A stretch of 55,743 bases of DNA, taken from NCBI RefSeq assembly GCF_005144475.1, contig NZ_SWJZ01000010.1, forward strand, positions 1 to 55,743, in the 5' to 3' direction. The DNA is from Rhodobacter capsulatus. GTDB lineage: Bacteria; Pseudomonadota; Alphaproteobacteria; Rhodobacterales; Rhodobacteraceae. Positions 8,788-21,032 of this stretch are shown piece by piece; within the stretch, counting starts at the first letter, position 1, and every line of letters begins with the position of its first letter. The notes beneath the pieces were generated by a model. The model made no database searches. It was not told the origin of the DNA and saw nothing but the letters and a program-made list of their open reading frames with translations. The position numbers and the translations under genes were made by a program.

Positions 8788-11040
8788 TCAGCGGGCCAGC
8801 CCGGCGTAAAGCCGGGGCAGACGCTCGGGCAGGCGCTCGACGCGGTCAAGGATCTGATAGCCGCGCGGCCCGAAGATCTGCGCCACATAGGCATCCGCCG
8901 CGGGATCGAGGCTGAGACAGAAGGGCTGCACGCCTTGCCGCGCCAGCGCGGCCACCGCGGCGCGGGCGTCGTGGCGCAGATGCGCGGGCGCGCGTTCGTC
9001 GATATCGGCAGGCGCCCCGTCGGTCAGCACCAAAAGCAGCTTGCGCGCCGCGCGTTGCTGGCCCAGATGCCAGCCCGCATGCCGGATCGCCGCGCCCATC
9101 CGGGTGGAAAGCTGCCCCTCCATTCCCGCCAGCCGGGCCTTGGGGCCAGGCCCCCAGTCTTCGGAGAAGTCCTTGAAACGCTGGTAAAACACATTGTGCC
9201 GCCCGTCCGAGCAAAAGCCGTGCAGCGCGAAAGGATCGCCGACGCGGTGCACCGCCTCGGCCAGCAGCACGGTGGCGGCGCGGGTGAGATCCAAAAGCCG
9301 CGTGCCCCCGGGCCCCGCCGGATCATTGGTCGAGGCGGACAGATCGAGCAACAGCAGCACCGCCACATCGCGCTGGTTGCGGCGCTGGCGCATCATCACC
9401 CGCGGGTCGGGCTGGCGGCCCAGCCGCAGATCGACCGCCGCACTGATCGCGGCGTTCAGATCCAGCTCGTCGCCGTCTTCGAGCCGCCGCAACCGTTGCA
9501 CGCCCTGCGGCTGCAGCGCCTCCAGCACCCGGCGCATCCGCGCCAGAACCGGGCGGTGGTCCTGCAAGATCGCCTCGGCCAGGGTCGGATCGCCGGGGCG
9601 GGGGCGCTTGTCATGCACCGTCGTCCAGTCGGGCCGGTCAAGCCCGGTGCGGTGGTCGAATTCCGGATAACGGCGCGGCGGCGCCACGGGCGGGCGGCCC
9701 TCGCGGGCGTTGACGCTGTGCCCGGCATCATCGAACAGCTCTGTCGCGCAAACCAGGATTTCCTGCGCGTCGTCGCCCGCGGTTTCGACCTCGACCTCGT
9801 TCACCAGCTCGGAGACCGAGACATACCGGCGGATCTGCGCGGGGGGCGCGGCGGCCATCGACCAGTCGCTTTCGTCGCCTTCCCAAAGCGCGCGGTTGTC
9901 ATCGCGATAGGGCAGGGCGGGCGCGGGCAGGCGCGGATCGAGCCGCCCGGCCAGCGCAAGACCGATGCGCAGCGCGGCCATCTCGTCTGCAAGATCGGCA
10001 CCGGCCAGCGCGGCCCGGGCCCAAAGCGCGTTCGGGTCGGTTTCCGGCGCCTCGGGCGAAAGCAGCGCCCGGGCGATCCGATCCAGCGGCCCGGTGCCGG
10101 TGTGAAACCGCGCCCAAAGCGGGCCGAGTCCGGGAAAGCGGGCGATCGTCAGCGCCTCGGCCCGTGCATCCTCGATCAGCCCGATACAGGCGCGCTGATG
10201 CAGGGACAGCCCCTCCATCGGCAGCGGTCCCCGCCGCGCCGCCAGATGGGCTGCGGCATGGGCGGCGGCGGCGCGGTAAAGGTCAAGCCCCGTCGCGCCG
10301 TCCATATCGTCCCAGGCGTCGGGCAGATGGATCACCCCGGCCTCCAGACAGGGCCGCAGGCCGTCGCGCGATTCAAAATCGCCCGAGGTCGGACGCATCG
10401 GGAAATCCCGCCCCCAAAGCGCGCGCAGATAGGCGCCGATGCGGCGGTGGATGTCGACAAAGAGCACGCCCTTGCGTTCGCGCTGCAGCACCGCCTGCGC
10501 CTCGGCGCTTTCGAGCGCGAAATAGCGCGCCTGTTCGGGGTAATTCGTGCGGTGCATCTCGGCGCCCCACAGCGCCCAGCGGCGCAGACCGCCCAGCGTC
10601 AGCACGCCCAGAAGCCTGTCAAGCTGATCGAGCATCGGCCGCAGACCCCGCGGCGCCTGCGCCAGCAGCAGGTCGAGAAACCCCAGATAGGCGCGGAAAA
10701 GATCGGCGTCGCCCAGTCGCCGCGCGGCCAGCGGCGCCGTCGCCAGCACCCGCGCGATCACCGCGCCCGAGGTGCGCGCCGCCATCGCCAGACAGGCGCG
10801 CATAAGGTCTGGCAGCACATCCTCGCCCAGATCGCGCGCGACGGGCAGGGCGGCCTCGGCCCAGGCCTGCACCGCCTCGTCGCCCTTGCCGCTGCGCGAA
10901 AGCGCCGCCGCCCCCGCGTGCCAGACCGCGCGACCCTGCGCCGAAAGCTGCCGCGCGGCCTCGGGGGCAAGGCGCGTCAGGGTCTCCTGCGCCGCGTCTG
11001 GCAGGGTCTCCGGGGCGGGCAGGGTCTCGGGGGCGGACAT
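8788..11040 (-). CDS. cbbO: CbbO, VWA-domain subunit of RubisCO activase
   Basis: A 750-residue protein of the CbbO/NorD family. The C-terminal von Willebrand A domain has the MIDAS motif DLSAST within LLLLDLSAST. The N-terminal two thirds are helical and Ala/Arg-rich, typical of this family. CbbO binds RubisCO and acts with the AAA+ CbbQ ring to free the enzyme of inhibitory sugar phosphates. It starts 8 bp after cbbQ and ends the cbbLSQO operon. NorD of denitrification is the closest alternative, but the context excludes it. Confidence 0.92.
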   Translation of the reverse strand: MSAPETLPAPETLPDAAQETLTRLAPEAARQLSAQGRAVWHAGAAALSRSGKGDEAVQAWAEAALPVARDLGEDVLPDLMRACLAMAARTSGAVIARVLATAPLAARRLGDADLFRAYLGFLDLLLAQAPRGLRPMLDQLDRLLGVLTLGGLRRWALWGAEMHRTNYPEQARYFALESAEAQAVLQRERKGVLFVDIHRRIGAYLRALWGRDFPMRPTSGDFESRDGLRPCLEAGVIHLPDAWDDMDGATGLDLYRAAAAHAAAHLAARRGPLPMEGLSLHQRACIGLIEDARAEALTIARFPGLGPLWARFHTGTGPLDRIARALLSPEAPETDPNALWARAALAGADLADEMAALRIGLALAGRLDPRLPAPALPYRDDNRALWEGDESDWSMAAAPPAQIRRYVSVSELVNEVEVETAGDDAQEILVCATELFDDAGHSVNAREGRPPVAPPRRYPEFDHRTGLDRPDWTTVHDKRPRPGDPTLAEAILQDHRPVLARMRRVLEALQPQGVQRLRRLEDGDELDLNAAISAAVDLRLGRQPDPRVMMRQRRNQRDVAVLLLLDLSASTNDPAGPGGTRLLDLTRAATVLLAEAVHRVGDPFALHGFCSDGRHNVFYQRFKDFSEDWGPGPKARLAGMEGQLSTRMGAAIRHAGWHLGQQRAARKLLLVLTDGAPADIDERAPAHLRHDARAAVAALARQGVQPFCLSLDPAADAYVAQIFGPRGYQILDRVERLPERLPRLYAGLAR

Positions 11041-11048
11041 GGCGGGCC

Positions 11049-11852
11049 TCAGAAATAGGTGGTGACGGCGGCGTCGAGCGCGTCGCGCATGTCGGGATCG
11101 TCGGTGATCGGGCGCACCAGCGCCATCCGGCAGGCGGCCAGCGGCGCCACGCCCTCGGCGATCAGCCCGCCCGCATGCACCAGCATCCGCGTTGAAATCC
11201 CCTCGTCGAGCCCATGCCCCTTGAGGTTGCGCGCCCGTTCCGCGATCGCCACCAGCTTTTGCGCCAGCGCCGGGTCGATGCCGGTTTCATGCGCGACGAT
11301 CTCGACCTCGACGCCATGGTCGGGCCAGGTGAAATCGAGCGCGCCGAAGCGTTGCTTCGTCGATTGCTTGAGATCCTTCATCAGCGCCTGATAGCCGGGG
11401 TTGTAGCTGATCACGAGCTGGAAATCGGGATGGGCACGCAGCAATTCGCCTTTCTTTTCAAGCGGAAGAACGCGGCGATTGTCGGTCAGCGGGTGGATGG
11501 CGACGGTGGTGTCCTGCCGCGCCTCGACCACCTCGTCCAGGTAGCAGATGGCGCCGTGCCGCGCGGCAAAGGTCAAAGGCCCGTCCTGCCAGCGCGTGCC
11601 CGTGGCATCGAGCAGGAACCGCCCCACCAGATCCGAGGCGGTCATGTCCTCGTTGCAGGCGACGGTGACCAAGGGCTTGCCCAGCCGCCAGGCCATGTGC
11701 TCGACGAAGCGGGTCTTGCCGCAGCCGGTCGGGCCCTTGAGCATGACCGGCATCCGCGCCGCATGGGCGGCCTCGAACAGCGCGATTTCATCGGCGACCG
11801 GGCGATACCAGGGTTCGGCCGGAATGCGGAAAGGCTGGGTAGGATCGGTCAT
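11049..11852 (-). CDS. cbbQ: CbbQ, AAA+ RubisCO activase
   Basis: A 267-residue MoxR-type AAA+ ATPase beginning [19 protein letters not shown]. Walker A is GPTGCGKT, Walker B is CYLDEVVEA, and the sensor region has VISYNPGY. CbbQ forms hexamers that remodel inhibited RubisCO together with CbbO. I chose the ATG at 11852; a longer reading would add 33 Pro/Arg-rich residues that run through the hairpins upstream. Two stable hairpins in the 106-bp gap after cbbS probably reduce expression relative to cbbLS. Confidence 0.95.
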   Translation of the reverse strand: MTDPTQPFRIPAEPWYRPVADEIALFEAAHAARMPVMLKGPTGCGKTRFVEHMAWRLGKPLVTVACNEDMTASDLVGRFLLDATGTRWQDGPLTFAARHGAICYLDEVVEARQDTTVAIHPLTDNRRVLPLEKKGELLRAHPDFQLVISYNPGYQALMKDLKQSTKQRFGALDFTWPDHGVEVEIVAHETGIDPALAQKLVAIAERARNLKGHGLDEGISTRMLVHAGGLIAEGVAPLAACRMALVRPITDDPDMRDALDAAVTTYF

Positions 11853-11876
11853 GGCAGCCTCGTGGATTGGGAAAGG

Positions 11877-11941
11877 GGCCCGCCGCAAAGAAGGTCGCGG
11901 CGGGCCATGCGCCCGCCGCCGGGAGGGGAGGGGCGGCGGGC
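11877..11941. promoter_or_regulatory. Two tandem perfect hairpins between cbbS and cbbQ
   Basis: Hairpin 1 pairs 11877-11886 with 11897-11906 and hairpin 2 pairs 11911-11920 with 11932-11941, each with a perfect 10-bp GC stem. No T-tract follows. They probably stabilise the upstream cbbLS message or let only part of transcription through. Confidence 0.7.
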
Positions 11942-11958
11942 AGGGTCTCAAGGGTCCG

Positions 11959-12315
11959 TCAGACGGCGGTGCCGCGATAGACGATCATGTTGGCGCCCTG
12001 GCTTTGGGTGAAATTGTCGTAGCCGATCAGCCGGACGTGATGGCCGGGGTTCGCCTCGTGACAGGCTTTCAGCTCGGCCAGGATCGCATCGACATCGGTT
12101 TCGCCGAACATCGGCAGTTTCCACATGTACCAATAGATCTGCGTGGCGAAGTCGGGTTCGGTGTGCTCGATCCCCGGGTTCCAGCCGTTCTTCACGATCC
12201 AGTCGACCTGACGGCGGATTTCGGCCTCGCCCATCGGCGGCAGATAGGAAAAGGTGCCCATCTTGCGGCTTTCCGGGCGCGAGAGGCGGGAGGGGTAGTC
12301 CTGAACGGTGCTCAT
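11959..12315 (-). CDS. cbbS: RubisCO form IA small subunit
   Basis: A 118-residue small subunit ([18 protein letters not shown]...) with the conserved GTFSYLPPM segment and the downstream [10 protein letters not shown]. It assembles with CbbL into the L8S8 enzyme. The short loop between the first strands is typical of proteobacterial form IA subunits. It lies 23 bp behind cbbL and is cotranscribed with it. Confidence 0.97.
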   Translation of the reverse strand: MSTVQDYPSRLSRPESRKMGTFSYLPPMGEAEIRRQVDWIVKNGWNPGIEHTEPDFATQIYWYMWKLPMFGETDVDAILAELKACHEANPGHHVRLIGYDNFTQSQGANMIVYRGTAV

Positions 12316-12338
12316 CTGGTGTCCTTTCGGGCCGGGTC

Positions 12339-13760
12339 TCAGCGGTGCTGCACGTCGAGCTTGTCGACGGTGTCGAATTCGAACTTGATCTCTTTCCAGG
12401 TTTCCATCGCCATGCGCAGCTCGGGGCTCGACTGCGCGGCCTTGGTCAGGATCTCCTTGCCTTCCTTTTCGAGATGGCGGCCCTCGTTGCGGGCCTGCAC
12501 GCAGGCCTCCAGCGCGACGCGGTTCGCACAGGCGCCCGCCGCATTGCCCCAGGGGTGGCCGAGCGTGCCGCCGCCGAATTGCAGCACCGAGTCATTGCCG
12601 AAGATCGAGACCAGCGCCGGCATGTGCCAGACATGGATGCCGCCCGAGGCGACCGGGAACACCCCCGGCTGCGGCCCCCAATCCTGATCGAAAAAGATCC
12701 CGCGCGACCGGTCGGCCTTGATGAAGCGATCCCGCAGCAGGTTGATCCAGCCGATCGTCGCCTCGCGGTCGCCTTCCAGCTTGCCGACGACAGTGCCCGA
12801 ATGCAGATGATCGCCCCCCATCAGCCGCAGGATCTTGGCCAGCACCCGGAAGTTGATGCCGTGATTGGGGTTGCGGTCCATCACCGCATGCATGGCGCGG
12901 TGAACATGCAGCAGCATCCCGTTCTTGCGGCACCAGCGCGACAGGCTCGTATGCGCGGCCCAGCCGACCGTCAGATAATCCGACATGATGATCGGCGTGC
13001 CGATTTCCTTGGCGAATTCGGCGCGTTCGTAGATCTCCTCCATCGTCCCGGCGGTGACGTTCATGTAATGGCCCTTGCGCTCGCCGGTTTCGGCCTCGGC
13101 CTTGCGGATCGCTTCCTGACAGAACAGGAAGCGGTCGCGCCAGCGCAGGAAGGGCTGGCTGTTGACGTTCTCGTCGTCCTTGGTGAAATCGAGCCCGCCG
13201 CGCAGGCATTCATAGACCGCCCGGCCGTAGTTCTTGGCGGCAAGGCCGAGCTTCGGCTTGATCGTGCAGCCCAGAAGCGGGCGGCCGTATTTGTCGAGCA
13301 GGTCGCGCTCGACCTTCATCCCGTGCGGTGCGCCGGGACAGGTCATCACGAACCAGAGCGGAAACCGCACGTCTTCCAGCCGCAGCGCCCGCACCGCCTT
13401 GAAACCGAAGACGTTTCCAACGAGCGAGGTGAAGACGTTGACGACCGAACCTTCCTCGAACAGGTCCATCGGATAGGCGATGAAGGCATAAAACGCCTCG
13501 TCGCTGCCGGGGACATCCTCGATCGCATAGGCGCGGCCCTTGTAGTAATCGAGATCGGTCAGAAGGTCGGTCCAGACCGTGGTCCAGGTCGCGGTCGAGC
13601 TTTCGGCGGCGACCGCGGCGGCGGCTTCCTCGCGGCTCACGCCCGGCTGCGGCACGACCTTGAACACGGCCAGGATGTCGCTGTCCTTCACCTGATATTG
13701 CGGTTCCCAATAGATCGAGCGGTAGTCTTTGACACCGGCGTCATAGGTCTTGGCTGCCAT
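12339..13760 (-). CDS. cbbL: RubisCO form IA large subunit
   Basis: A 473-residue form I large chain that carboxylates ribulose 1,5-bisphosphate in the Calvin cycle. The catalytic lysine is in TIKPKLGL and the carbamylated lysine in [17 protein letters not shown]. The N-terminus [18 protein letters not shown] is of the chemoautotroph IA type rather than the red type found in some relatives, which agrees with the accepted view that R. capsulatus acquired cbbLSQO by transfer. It is the first gene of the operon and divergent from cbbR. Confidence 0.97.
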   Translation of the reverse strand: MAAKTYDAGVKDYRSIYWEPQYQVKDSDILAVFKVVPQPGVSREEAAAAVAAESSTATWTTVWTDLLTDLDYYKGRAYAIEDVPGSDEAFYAFIAYPMDLFEEGSVVNVFTSLVGNVFGFKAVRALRLEDVRFPLWFVMTCPGAPHGMKVERDLLDKYGRPLLGCTIKPKLGLAAKNYGRAVYECLRGGLDFTKDDENVNSQPFLRWRDRFLFCQEAIRKAEAETGERKGHYMNVTAGTMEEIYERAEFAKEIGTPIIMSDYLTVGWAAHTSLSRWCRKNGMLLHVHRAMHAVMDRNPNHGINFRVLAKILRLMGGDHLHSGTVVGKLEGDREATIGWINLLRDRFIKADRSRGIFFDQDWGPQPGVFPVASGGIHVWHMPALVSIFGNDSVLQFGGGTLGHPWGNAAGACANRVALEACVQARNEGRHLEKEGKEILTKAAQSSPELRMAMETWKEIKFEFDTVDKLDVQHR

Positions 13761-13822
13761 GGTTCCCTCGTGTGGCTGGCCCGTTGCTGCGGGGCTTGCC
13801 GGGACTATGCGGCCTTGCGTGA

Positions 13823-13852
13823 CTTTACAAAACTGAATAGTTTTTAGTTACA
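13823..13852. promoter_or_regulatory. A+T-rich cbbR-cbbL intergenic operator region
   Basis: The 111-bp gap between divergent cbbL and cbbR has an A+T-rich core with AACT-GAAT-AGTT (13831-13842) followed by TTTTAGTTA. Repeated LysR-type half sites of this kind fit a CbbR operator serving both genes. The exact half sites are uncertain. Confidence 0.5.
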
Positions 13853-13871
13853 GAATAGGGAAAAGCTTATC

Positions 13872-14768
13872 ATGCGTTGCACCTTGCGCCAGTTGCAGGT
13901 CTTTGCCGCGGTGGCGCGGCACGTCAGCTACACCCGTGCCGCCGAGGAATTGCACCTGACCCAGCCCGCGGTCTTCACCCAGGTCAAGCAGCTCGAAGAG
14001 GCGCTCGGCGCGGTGCTGCTCGACCGGATCGGCAAGCGGCTGTTCCTGACCGAGGCGGGGCAGGCGGTGCTGGCCACCGCGCGCGAGACGCTGGAGGGGA
14101 TCGAGCGGCTGGAGATGCAGCTGGCCGATCTGCAGGGGTTGCGGCGGGGGCGGCTGCGGCTGGCCATCGTGTCGACGGCGCAATATTTCCTGCCGCGGCT
14201 TCTGGGGGCGTTCTGCACCGAAAACCCCGGCATCGAGGTGGCGCTGACCGTCACCAACCGGCAGACGGTGATCGCGCGTCTGGCCGCGAACGAGGACGAT
14301 CTGTGCATCCTTGGTCAGCCGCCCGAGGGGCTTGATGTCGTCGCCCGTCCGATCGCGCGCAACCCGATACTGGTGCTGGCGCCGCCGGGTCATCCGCTGG
14401 CGGGCGTGGCCGCGGTGCCCTTTGCCGCGCTGGCCGAGGCGCCCTTCATTTTGCGCGAGCCCGGGTCCGGCACCCGGGCCGCGGCGGAAAAGTTCTTTGC
14501 CGACAACGGCATCCGGCCGCAGGTGCGGATGGAGCTTGGCTCGAACGAGGCGATCAAGGCGGCGGTGGCGGCGGGGCTGGGTCTCGCGATCCTGTCGCAG
14601 GACACGATCACGCTGGAGGCCGAGACCGGGCGGCTGGTGGTGCTGGATGTGCAGGGCTTTCCGCTGCTGCGGGTCTGGAATGTCGCCCATCCGCGCGGCA
14701 AGCATCTGTCGGTGGCGGCCACGGCCTTTCTGGCGCATCTGGCGGGCGGCGGCGCAGGCACCAGCTGA
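13872..14768 (+). CDS. cbbR: LysR-type regulator of the cbb operon
   Basis: A 298-residue LysR-family regulator. The N-terminal winged helix-turn-helix reads LRQLQVFAAVARHVSYTRAAEELHLTQPAVFTQVKQLEEALG, written here only to residue range 5-46 as the DNA-binding part. A periplasmic-binding-like effector domain fills the rest. CbbR activates RubisCO operons in response to Calvin-cycle metabolites. Its position divergent from cbbL is the usual one. It appears intact. Confidence 0.93.
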   Translation: MRCTLRQLQVFAAVARHVSYTRAAEELHLTQPAVFTQVKQLEEALGAVLLDRIGKRLFLTEAGQAVLATARETLEGIERLEMQLADLQGLRRGRLRLAIVSTAQYFLPRLLGAFCTENPGIEVALTVTNRQTVIARLAANEDDLCILGQPPEGLDVVARPIARNPILVLAPPGHPLAGVAAVPFAALAEAPFILREPGSGTRAAAEKFFADNGIRPQVRMELGSNEAIKAAVAAGLGLAILSQDTITLEAETGRLVVLDVQGFPLLRVWNVAHPRGKHLSVAATAFLAHLAGGGAGTS

Positions 14769-14960
14769 CGTGCCCGCCCGCCCCGCTTGCGAAAACGCCG
14801 GTTTCATGCTAGCCCCAATCCACGGTCGGCAGTTCACCGAGGCGTCGCTGTCCCGCAAGGGAAGCTAAACCTGCCTGATTTCCCGTGACAGACCCGGCTT
14901 CCCGGGGCCTCGTCGCAAGTCAGCGACCAGCGATGGATCGACGGCCCCCGAGGAACGATC

Positions 14961-15515
14961 ATGCCGAGACAATCCATTCCGCTTGCCATCGCGGATCTTT
15001 CGCAATTTTCCCGTGCCCTGGGCGCAGAACTGGCCGCCCGCCCGGACAAGGCCCCCTCGCATCTGAGCCTGCTGAACATGCTGGCGCGGGCGGCGGGGTT
15101 TCGCAACTTCCAGCACCTGCGCGCGGGCGCCGCGCCCGCTGCCGACCCCGCGCCGCCGCCGCCCGAGGCCCCGTCCGAGCCGGTCGATCCGCGCCGCATC
15201 GCCAAGGTGGCGGGCTCTTTCGATGCCGAGGGGCGGCTGACGCGCTGGCCCTCGAAACGGGCGCAACAGATCCTGTGCCTTTGGGCGCTTTGGGCGCGGC
15301 TGCCCGCGGCGACGCCGATGTCCGAACGCGAGATCGGCGAGCGGCTCAAGGCGCTGCATCTTTTTGGCGATCCTGCGATCTTGCGCCGCGATCTGGTCGG
15401 ACTGGGTCTGTTTCGCCGCGATCCGGACGGGTCGAATTACCTGCGGCGGGAACAGGCCCCGCCCGCCGAGGCGCGGCTTTTGATCCGCGCGCTGGCGCCG
15501 CGCAGCCGCCCTTAA
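14961..15515 (+). CDS. DUF2087-domain protein, probable winged-helix
   Basis: A 184-residue protein. The C-terminal half, from RLTRWPSKRAQQ to RRDPDGSNYLRR, matches the DUF2087 pattern (control of cell fate and transcription in a few studied cases, otherwise unknown). The first part (SLLNMLARAAGFRNFQHLRA) resembles a short helical domain often found with it. A Pro-rich linker at about residues 55-75 separates the two. It ends 4 bp inside the convergent DUF1992 gene. No function can be given with confidence. Confidence 0.75.
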   Translation: MPRQSIPLAIADLSQFSRALGAELAARPDKAPSHLSLLNMLARAAGFRNFQHLRAGAAPAADPAPPPPEAPSEPVDPRRIAKVAGSFDAEGRLTRWPSKRAQQILCLWALWARLPAATPMSEREIGERLKALHLFGDPAILRRDLVGLGLFRRDPDGSNYLRREQAPPAEARLLIRALAPRSRP

Positions 15516-15832
15516 CGGCCGTAAAACCGCCGCCGCGCCTCGGCTTCGATGTCGAGGCGCAGCTGCAGATCGGCCAGAACCCTGGCCTCGCGGCGGCGGT
15601 CCTCTTCGGTCGGGGCCGCGCGCAGCTTTTCGGTCTGCGCCTCGACCGCCTTGCGCAGCTCGATTTCCCGCGGCAGGGCGCCCGCCTCGGCCATGATGCG
15701 AAAGCCCACGGCATCAGAGCTGCCCGCATTGTCGGACATGTTCAAGGGCTTGCCCGCGCCGCGCAGGTTTTCGAACTGCCCCTCGGCCTGCGCCTTCAGG
15801 ATCTGCCGTTCCGCCATGTCGGAAAACTTCAT
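15512..15832 (-). CDS. DUF1992 (DnaJ-C28-like) protein
   Basis: A 106-residue protein, MKFSDMAERQILKAQAEGQF..., with the highly conserved GQFENLRGAGKPL core of the DUF1992 family, which in eukaryotes is fused to a J-domain (DNAJC28). Bacterial members are short and of unknown function. The start ATG overlaps the stop of the TetR gene (ATGA), so the two form one transcript. Confidence 0.85.
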   Translation of the reverse strand: MKFSDMAERQILKAQAEGQFENLRGAGKPLNMSDNAGSSDAVGFRIMAEAGALPREIELRKAVEAQTEKLRAAPTEEDRRREARVLADLQLRLDIEAEARRRFYGR

Positions 15833-16446
15833 CTCTCGCCTCCTTGCGGGCGGGCCAGCATCCCGCGTTCGATTTCGGTGAAAACCGGCCAGAACAGCGC
15901 CAGCCCCGCGGGGCCGCGCGGGCCGAAGGCGGTCAGCGCCCCCGTGATCATCAGCGCCGCCGGAAGCGGGTCCAGATCGGCGCGAAAGACGCCCTGCGCC
16001 CGGCCAAAGCCGAGAATCCCGGTGTAGCGGGCGCACCAGCCGCGGGTGAAGTCCGCGATCAACGCGCCGATCTCGGGCTCTGACGGGGCGATCTGCGCCA
16101 GCTGCGCGAAACAGGCGGCCAGTTCGGGACGGTCGCGCAGGCTGTCGTGATAGGCCTGCACCTCGGCGCGCAGCTGATCCTGCGCGGGCCGGGCGGGGTC
16201 GGGCGCGGGCGGCAGCAGGGCCTCGAAGGCCGCGCGCGTCGTTTCGGCCACCAGAAGCAACAGCCCGGATTTGGTGGCGACATGGAAATGCAACGTCGAG
16301 ATGTTGATGCCGACGCGGGCCGCCACATCGCGGGTGCGCAGCGCCGCCGCGCCTTTTTCGAGGATCAGAGTTTGCGCCGCCGCCGCGATCATCTCGCGTC
16401 GCGTCTCCTGGCGCAGATAGGGCTGGGGGGAGGTCTGTCCGGTCAT
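15829..16446 (-). CDS. TetR-family repressor
   Basis: A 205-residue TetR regulator. The N-terminal helix-turn-helix spans about residues 14-60 (RREMIAAAAQTLILEKGAAA, then VAARVGINISTLHFHVATKS). The ligand domain is Ala/Leu-rich and its inducer cannot be predicted. It is translationally coupled to the DUF1992 gene. A 16-bp perfect palindrome 4 bp upstream of its start is the likely operator, which indicates autorepression. Confidence 0.88.
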   Translation of the reverse strand: MTGQTSPQPYLRQETRREMIAAAAQTLILEKGAAALRTRDVAARVGINISTLHFHVATKSGLLLLVAETTRAAFEALLPPAPDPARPAQDQLRAEVQAYHDSLRDRPELAACFAQLAQIAPSEPEIGALIADFTRGWCARYTGILGFGRAQGVFRADLDPLPAALMITGALTAFGPRGPAGLALFWPVFTEIERGMLARPQGGER

Positions 16447-16449
16447 GAC

Positions 16450-16465
16450 TCAATCATATGATTGA
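16450..16465. promoter_or_regulatory. Palindromic operator TCAATCAT-ATGATTGA
   Basis: A perfect 16-bp palindrome immediately upstream of the TetR start codon, of the size and symmetry expected for a TetR-family operator. Confidence 0.7.
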
Positions 16466-16622
16466 TTTCTGTAAAGGGCAACCCCGCGTCGGCACCTTCC
16501 CAAAGCGCCTTCGGGCGGGGCAGGCTTGCCCGAATAACGGGCAGGTCCGGGGTTCTTGCCGGCCTTCCCGCACAGAGGCGGGCGCGGCCCTTGGATTGGT
16601 GTGCTTGTGCGGCGCAGCCTGT

Positions 16623-16647
16623 CGTTATATGGAATCACTATATAACG
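16623..16647 (+). promoter_or_regulatory. Mo-box upstream of anfA
   Basis: CGTTATAT-N9-ATATAACG is a perfect 8-bp inverted repeat ending 9 bp before the anfA ATG. It matches the Mo-box bound by the molybdate-responsive ModE-type regulators MopA and MopB, known to repress anfA of R. capsulatus when molybdenum is present. Position over the promoter and start fits repression. Confidence 0.9.
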
Positions 16648-16656
16648 GAGTCGGTC

Positions 16657-18273
16657 ATGTGCGGCGATGATCAGGTCGAGGCACTCGAACTTGGGCAGGC
16701 CAGTCCCGAGGACGAATTCGGCCAATGTTTCACCGGCGAATGCCGGGTGAACCTGTTGCCGACGCTTTACCGGCTGAACGCGGTGATTTCGCAATCCCCC
16801 GATCCGGGCGAGAGCCTGGGCATGATCCTGAAGACGATGCGCAGTGAAATGCGGATGGAGCGGGGCACGGTGGCGCTGATGGACCGCCGCCGCGGCCAGG
16901 TCTTCATCCATCAAAGCTTCGGGCTGACCGCGGAAGAGGAAAGCCGCGGCGTCTATGCGATGGGCGAGGGCATCACCGGCAAGGTCGCCGAGACGGGGCG
17001 GGTGATCATCGCGCCGCGGCTGCACGACAGCCCCGATTTTCTGGATCGCACCGGGGCGCATGCGGGGGAATCCCGGCGCAAACTCGCCTTCGTCTGCGTG
17101 CCGATCATGCTGGGCAAGCGTGTTCTGGGCACGATCGGCGGCGAGCGCAGTTACCTCAACCAGCGGCTTTTGAAGCAGGATGCCGAGTTTCTGGCCGCCA
17201 TCGCGCTGATGATCGCGCCGACGGTCGAGCTTTACCTGATCGCCAATGTCGAGAAGCTGGAACTGGAACGCGAGAACCGCGAGCTGCGCGATGCCCTGCG
17301 CGAACGCTTCAAGCCCGGCAACATCATCGGCAATTCCAAGGCGATGATGGCCGATGTCTATGATCTGATCGGCAAGGTCTCGAAGACGCGGGCGACGGTG
17401 CTGATCCTGGGCGAAAGCGGGGTCGGCAAGGAACTGGTCGCCTCGGCGATCCATTATTCCTCGGACCGCGCCGCGAAACCCTTCGTGCGCTTCAACTGCG
17501 CCGCGATCCCCGAGACGCTGGCGGAAAGCCTGCTCTTCGGCCATGAGAAGGGCGCCTTCACCGGGGCCCTGGCCAGCCGCAAGGGGCTGTTCGAACAGGC
17601 CGATGGCGGCACGCTGTTTCTGGACGAGCTGGGCGAACTCAGCCCCTCGGTGCAGGCCAAGCTGTTGCGCGTGCTGCAAGATCGCACGCTGGAACGGGTG
17701 GGCGGCAGCACCCCGGTTCAGGTCGATGTGCGGGTGATTGCGGCGACGAACCGGGAACTGGTGCGGATGGTGGCCGAGGGGCGCTTTCGCGAGGATCTGT
17801 TTTACCGTCTCAACGTCGTGCCGATCACCGTGCCGCCCTTGCGCGACCGGGGGTCGGACATCATCCTGCTGGCCGATCATTTCGTCGCCAAGGCCTGCAA
17901 GGCGATGGAAAAATCGGTCAAGCGGATCTCGACGCCCGCGCTGAACATGCTGATGGCCTATCACTGGCCGGGCAATGTGCGGGAACTTGAAAACGTCATC
18001 GAGCGGGCGGTGATCCTGTCCGATGATGCGGTGATCCATGCCTGGAACCTGCCGCCCTCGCTGCAGACGGCGCGCGAGACCGGGACGACGCTGGGGCTGG
18101 GGCTGGAGGAAAAGGTCCGGCTGGTCGAGACCGAGATGATCGTCGAGGCGTTGAAGACGACGCAGGGCAATATCGGCCAGGCGGCGGAGCTGTTGCAGGT
18201 GTCGCGCCGGGTGCTGGGGCTGCGGATGGGGCGGCTGGGCATCGATCCGCACCGCTACCGCGCCTCGGCCTGA
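16657..18273 (+). CDS. anfA: AnfA, sigma-54 activator of the Fe-only nitrogenase genes
   Basis: A 538-residue NifA-type activator. A GAF domain occupies about residues 35-190. The AAA+ domain carries Walker A (LGESGVGKE), the sigma-54 contact loop EKGAFTGA and Walker B (GTLFLDELGE). The C-terminal Fis-like helix-turn-helix is at QGNIGQAAELLQVSRRVLGL. The N-terminus has C2, C24 and C29, possible metal or redox ligands. I chose the ATG at 16657 because it follows GGAG and the Mo-box; the reading frame extends upstream through the Mo-box, which is unlikely. A terminator separates it from anfH, so anfA is its own unit. Confidence 0.95.
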   Translation: MCGDDQVEALELGQASPEDEFGQCFTGECRVNLLPTLYRLNAVISQSPDPGESLGMILKTMRSEMRMERGTVALMDRRRGQVFIHQSFGLTAEEESRGVYAMGEGITGKVAETGRVIIAPRLHDSPDFLDRTGAHAGESRRKLAFVCVPIMLGKRVLGTIGGERSYLNQRLLKQDAEFLAAIALMIAPTVELYLIANVEKLELERENRELRDALRERFKPGNIIGNSKAMMADVYDLIGKVSKTRATVLILGESGVGKELVASAIHYSSDRAAKPFVRFNCAAIPETLAESLLFGHEKGAFTGALASRKGLFEQADGGTLFLDELGELSPSVQAKLLRVLQDRTLERVGGSTPVQVDVRVIAATNRELVRMVAEGRFREDLFYRLNVVPITVPPLRDRGSDIILLADHFVAKACKAMEKSVKRISTPALNMLMAYHWPGNVRELENVIERAVILSDDAVIHAWNLPPSLQTARETGTTLGLGLEEKVRLVETEMIVEALKTTQGNIGQAAELLQVSRRVLGLRMGRLGIDPHRYRASA

Positions 18274-21025
<2,752 letters not shown>

Positions 21026-21032
21026 GGGACAG

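Noticed and set aside
8764-11058. 764-residue plus-strand frame over cbbO
   Set aside because: Antisense shadow rich in Arg, Gln and His. The minus-strand CbbO carries a MIDAS motif and the operon context.
14780-14960. Riboswitch before the DUF2087 gene
   Set aside because: There is a weak GGGGCC...GGCCCC pairing, but no conserved aptamer core that I can recognise.
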